From the NCBI RefSeq assembly GCF_002875945.1, contig NZ_MCZK01000090.1:1-64000 (forward strand): a DNA stretch of 64,000 nt, read 5' to 3'. The first letter of the stretch is position 1; each line of letters begins with the position of its first letter. Under the pieces are notes generated by a model that saw only the letters and a list, made by a program, of their open reading frames with translations, searched no databases and was not told the origin of the DNA. Position numbers and translations under genes: made by a program. This stretch comes from Vibrio lentus. GTDB taxonomy: Bacteria > Pseudomonadota > Gammaproteobacteria > Enterobacterales > Vibrionaceae. This document shows, piece after piece, positions 60,367-64,000 of the stretch.

Positions 60367-63300
60367 TTACTCCTGAAAACCTAATGTGCCAACAACGGGG
60401 GTGAGTGATTTTTTAATGATGTTTTGTTTAGTATTGTCTGAAATTACGCCATAAGTTGCACTCTGTTTTATGCCGTTTTGGAACCAATACTCACGCTTAG
60501 CTGGGGCATCATCTTCCACATCATACGCTACTTGCACGGCAAGGTATTGATCGGCATCTTTAATCGGTAACGTTACCTTGTACACCACCAATTCGGCGCT
60601 AGCTTGGTCTTGAGTTTGTAACGTGACTAAATCTGCGTTTTGATGCCACGAGCCGGACGTCAACTCATCTTCTGTTGCCTTGGTATTGGTACTCACGGTA
60701 ATACCATTCGTTGCTGTATGGCGTGGCAGTTGAATATGCACGTCCAAACCAATTAATTCACGATGAGTGTAACCCGGATAGGCTTGGACTTTTTCAATAG
60801 GCTGATGGTATACCGTAGGTTGCTGAATAATAGATTGTAAGTCAAACAGCGCTTGACGTATTAAGGCTGAATTATGCTTCTCTCGTTCAGGCAAGCTTGC
60901 AGATTGGCTCCACTGAGTTCGAGCAGGGTGATAACCCCAAGGCAGTTTATCTAACCACTTTTGGTAATCATCTTGTTTTACTTTACTCAAGACGTGATTA
61001 GCAACTAAAGTAATAATCGTTACTACAACTAAAGCAGCCATAACTGGAGCACCAAATATTATGTTAGGTGAGAGCCACCTTGTTAATGCACCACCAAATT
61101 GCCACGCAGCGATAGCACTTGTTACGCCTAAACTAGCTGTACTCAACCTTTGAAACACTAACTCGCGACCATACAACTCATCTTCTCGTTGCCAAGAACG
61201 GTACGCCTCAATACCCGAAGCCAGCGCCCCCAAAGCACCTGTGATAGCAAGCCATTTATTGAAGACCTTTAAGTCATCAAGGATCAGGTTTTCCAAACCA
61301 TCTTCGCTTCTACTCACTAACTTCTTTAACACTTTGTATGAGTAGGCTCTTAATTTAGGCTCCCCCTTTACACTCTCCCATAATTTCCCCGTCCGAATCC
61401 CCGTCCACGCACTGGCGGTATAAAACAGCTTTTGCTGTATGTCTAAGAATTCATCTGAATTCATCAAGCCTGTATCGGCAATACTGCTCATGGCATCGGT
61501 CAAGGCAATGCTGTTAAACAGAAGAGCTAGAAACCCCAACCCACCCGCGTTTTCGAACAGTTTGTGTAAATCACCTGCGGCCTCGCTGATTACCCTTGTC
61601 CTAAATTCTACCGTTGCCTTCGCTAGGTCGTCCGGGAGTATAATGCGTTGTGGGTATTCTAAAGTCGCCACCGCTAATGATTTTTTGAGTCGACGCTGAT
61701 TCTTTAACGCCTCTTTATACTTAGCCGTCGCCTTGCGCTGATTTTGATTTACCTCAGCAATAATGAGGTTGTTTTTCTTTAGCTCAGTAAGATTATCTTC
61801 AATGCGCGTTTTCCAATCCTTAAATCCTTGTGCATAATTGTCGTTAATACTCACTGGCATCGTTTGCGCCATACGCTCAGCTATACTCGCTCGCCATACA
61901 AAACCATTTCGAGACAATGGCTTAGCCAGCGTTGGCATCAATAGAATAGAAGCTTGAGAGGTAAAACTCACACCCAGCTCTAACGTCCCCTTTAAAGCAG
62001 CGCTAATAGAGGCTTTGAACAGAGTATCGAGCTCTTTAAAGCCTTTTGCCAAGTCTTTAAAAATGTCGGTTTCGGAGGTGTTTGGGTTTGTAATAAAGTC
62101 CATGACCTTCGCATACATCCCCGTTTTATTGCTCACCGAAGAGACATGCTCTAACCATGTATCTTCATCGCTTGACGATGTTGATAGGGGGGCGGGAATT
62201 GATTTTTTCAACTCATTATAGACACTTCGACTAAACCCAGAGGTATAGAGTGATAATAAGCTGGTCGGTTTTTCCCATTGGCTTTCTGCCCAAATGCGGT
62301 CTTCTTCTCCAATCACAAGGCTAAATGCTTCTACCGCCGCTAGATGAAGCTGATAGAGGCTATATTGCGTTTCTTCGCTGTAAAGGTCGAAGACTCGTTC
62401 GAGATGATGAGGAGTGAGCGTTTCTAATACCGAAATAAAGTCACGCTTTACGGAAGTCACTTGAGCAAGCATGGTTTCTTTTTGCTCTGATAGCGCCTGC
62501 ATTTCGCGCAACATTTGTTTCCAATTGAGCTGCTTGCGCCAGCGGTCGCTAGCAATCCACTGTTCGTAGTAGCCAAAACGACTGGCGGATATGCCGTATT
62601 TCTCTTGGATAGACTGAGCAACAGCAGACTGTGTATTTTGACTGGACTCAATAGCGCCCGAAGAAAATTGGGCAGGGTAGCCTGACTGAATCGCCCCTTT
62701 GTTTTTTTCAGCTAAATTAAGGTGGGTCGATGCATCATAATATTCTGCCATGTCACCATAGAAGGCAAGCTCTTGGTGATTGCGTTTTACTCTCCATGGC
62801 ATGTCTATTTCATCACTCGCCCCAAACATGGATAACTGCATGGCGGTTTGCATCAAATGCCATTGATTCGAGAACTGGTCGACGAAAAGGCGGTAGGGGC
62901 TGGCGGCACCAACAAAATGCAGCGATATATCTTGAATGTCAGCGGCGTAATCTTTTATCGCGACGAAGTAGCCCGATGCTTCTTCTGGAATTGCAGAGGT
63001 TAAATCACTCTCGGCTGCGACAGGTTTAAAGATAGAACCATCTTCATCAGCTTTGGTGGTGATGCCAGAATCCGCAAAACGCCCATCATCGACAGCAGAC
63101 GCTTCGATGTCAGCAACTTCAGATAGCTGGGTTATGGGGGCAATATGATGCTGTTTCGCGTTCTCCGTTAATACGATGGTTTGCATGCGATCAATATGGC
63201 TACTAGGGTTATTTATCACAGCAAGGAACATTTTCCATGTCCACCGATGCTCAGAGAAGCAGAGGGACAGAAGACTACCGTCCGTATATGTAAGAAATGT

Positions 63301-63846
63301 GCTAGAGGGTTCCGGTGTTCCCCTTGCCTCTGACTCCGGGTCTTCAGTTGCCCCGAGTTTATGAAGCGTGAATTGTGTCCCTTTCACTTCATATTCATCA
63401 AGGACCTTCCTAACCGAATCATAAACATAAAGCCAACCATCGCGCACCTGACGAAGTGTATAGTCAATAGTATTGAGCTTTGCTGGCCCTTTGCCTTGCC
63501 ATTTAGTTGGTAAACCAAATGGTGAAGCGTCTTCATTATCGAGTTGGTCGAGAGCGTAGCGGACGGGAATGATATGGGCTGGCCCTACTTCTTTGGGTTC
63601 ATTCCTCTGCGTCATATCAATCGTTCTTGGCTCAGGTTTTGAGGGCGGGTCTATTTTCTTGGTTTCTCCTTCCCAAAACATACTGCGCTCAGGAGGTGAG
63701 CCTGCAATATCATTTGAGGGTGCTGCTGAAGTTTCAGTCAATGAAGATAAGGAACCATCGCTTTCATACGCAGCAACGGCTTCTTCGAGCGTGTAAGGAT
63801 GGTCATTCCACAGCATGGATGTTTTGGGAGGAAGAGGGTTGCTCAT
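60367..63846 (-). CDS. VasX-like type VI secretion effector
   Basis: 1159 residues. The N-terminal segment carries the VasX-type signature HIIPVRYALDQLDN and LNTIDYTLRQVRDGWLYVYD (about 90-150), which marks T6SS cargo of the VasX/BTH_I2691 kind. The long middle is helical and soluble. Near the C-terminus (about 765-800 and 895-960) are hydrophobic segments, including GAPVMAALVVVTIITLVANH, as in pore-forming effectors that dissipate membrane potential. V. cholerae VasX is of similar size (about 1085). No vgrG or hcp is in the window. The immunity gene begins 3 bp after its stop. Leftward transcription from beyond 63846. Confidence 0.75.
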   Translation of the reverse strand: MSNPLPPKTSMLWNDHPYTLEEAVAAYESDGSLSSLTETSAAPSNDIAGSPPERSMFWEGETKKIDPPSKPEPRTIDMTQRNEPKEVGPAHIIPVRYALDQLDNEDASPFGLPTKWQGKGPAKLNTIDYTLRQVRDGWLYVYDSVRKVLDEYEVKGTQFTLHKLGATEDPESEARGTPEPSSTFLTYTDGSLLSLCFSEHRWTWKMFLAVINNPSSHIDRMQTIVLTENAKQHHIAPITQLSEVADIEASAVDDGRFADSGITTKADEDGSIFKPVAAESDLTSAIPEEASGYFVAIKDYAADIQDISLHFVGAASPYRLFVDQFSNQWHLMQTAMQLSMFGASDEIDMPWRVKRNHQELAFYGDMAEYYDASTHLNLAEKNKGAIQSGYPAQFSSGAIESSQNTQSAVAQSIQEKYGISASRFGYYEQWIASDRWRKQLNWKQMLREMQALSEQKETMLAQVTSVKRDFISVLETLTPHHLERVFDLYSEETQYSLYQLHLAAVEAFSLVIGEEDRIWAESQWEKPTSLLSLYTSGFSRSVYNELKKSIPAPLSTSSSDEDTWLEHVSSVSNKTGMYAKVMDFITNPNTSETDIFKDLAKGFKELDTLFKASISAALKGTLELGVSFTSQASILLMPTLAKPLSRNGFVWRASIAERMAQTMPVSINDNYAQGFKDWKTRIEDNLTELKKNNLIIAEVNQNQRKATAKYKEALKNQRRLKKSLAVATLEYPQRIILPDDLAKATVEFRTRVISEAAGDLHKLFENAGGLGFLALLFNSIALTDAMSSIADTGLMNSDEFLDIQQKLFYTASAWTGIRTGKLWESVKGEPKLRAYSYKVLKKLVSRSEDGLENLILDDLKVFNKWLAITGALGALASGIEAYRSWQREDELYGRELVFQRLSTASLGVTSAIAAWQFGGALTRWLSPNIIFGAPVMAALVVVTIITLVANHVLSKVKQDDYQKWLDKLPWGYHPARTQWSQSASLPEREKHNSALIRQALFDLQSIIQQPTVYHQPIEKVQAYPGYTHRELIGLDVHIQLPRHTATNGITVSTNTKATEDELTSGSWHQNADLVTLQTQDQASAELVVYKVTLPIKDADQYLAVQVAYDVEDDAPAKREYWFQNGIKQSATYGVISDNTKQNIIKKSLTPVVGTLGFQE

Positions 63847-64000
63847 AGGCTCACGAAATCGATAAGGTTAATATTACCTGCTTTTAAGCAAGTTTTAGAC
63901 CAACGTCTAGCCCTTATAAAGCGCTGTTACGGTTGTTTCATAAACGAAAAATTGTACGATTATCCAATAACTTGTACTGAGTTTCTAACTTTTGGGTTTA

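Overview
This window looks like the replication-origin region of the second chromosome of a Vibrio. It carries the chromosome II partition genes parA2 and parB2, an origin with GATC-containing 12-mer iterons, and the initiator gene rctB. Seven perfect copies of the 15-bp parS2 palindrome (consensus NTTTACANTGTAAAN) are scattered from 5.4 to 44.6 kb. Gene content and moderate GC fit a marine Vibrio, perhaps the Splendidus group, but the species is inference. I saw no tRNA, rRNA, IS element or CRISPR array.

Layout. 0-8 kb: a partial CtlX-like hydrolase, an MsbA-type ABC exporter, a DUF445 protein, an Lrp-type regulator, two very small proteins, a secreted NTF2-like double-domain protein with an AraC regulator, and a MerR regulator. 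8.2-14.8 kb: proline utilisation (putP, a free-standing PutA C-terminal-domain protein, putA, an AraC-type putR). 14.8-19.6 kb: an intergenic cluster of origin-like iterons, two secreted coiled-coil/PEGA paralogues (one fused to an FGE-sulfatase domain), a structured non-coding stretch ending in a strong terminator, and a PAS-LuxR regulator. 19.7-23.8 kb: pdxH and a DctB/DctD-like two-component pair whose regulator has lost the sigma54 contact loop. 23.9-30.1 kb: a Lap-type cyclic-di-GMP adhesin-release and type I secretion operon (lapC-lapG-lapD-lapB) without the adhesin. 30.3-34.6 kb: a DUF342/FapA protein, three parS2 sites and tmcA. 34.7-40.1 kb: parB2, parA2, ori2, rctB.

40.5-43 kb: two Opp-type ABC ATPases and a small hypothetical protein in one operon behind a good Fur box. 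43-47.5 kb: a small PA3496-family protein, a NADAR protein, and a periplasmic binding protein divergent from a hybrid histidine kinase. 47.6-53.9 kb: a GntR/UTRA regulator divergent from a six-gene ABC uptake operon with two phosphatase-type enzymes, probably for an organophosphate or phosphonate; two near-identical operators flank the divergent promoters. 54.3-58.2 kb: tyrosine/homogentisate catabolism (hppD, hmgA, fumarylacetoacetase, maiA) behind a TyrR-like box. 58.4-63.8 kb, reverse strand: a VasX-like type VI secretion effector followed by two tandem immunity-gene copies, the second broken by one nonsense codon.

The most notable items are iteron-like sites outside ori2 (put locus and downstream of rctB), the separately encoded PutA C-terminal domain, the structured region at 18.5-18.7 kb, the Fur-box orphan ATPase operon, and the duplicated and partly decayed T6SS immunity module.
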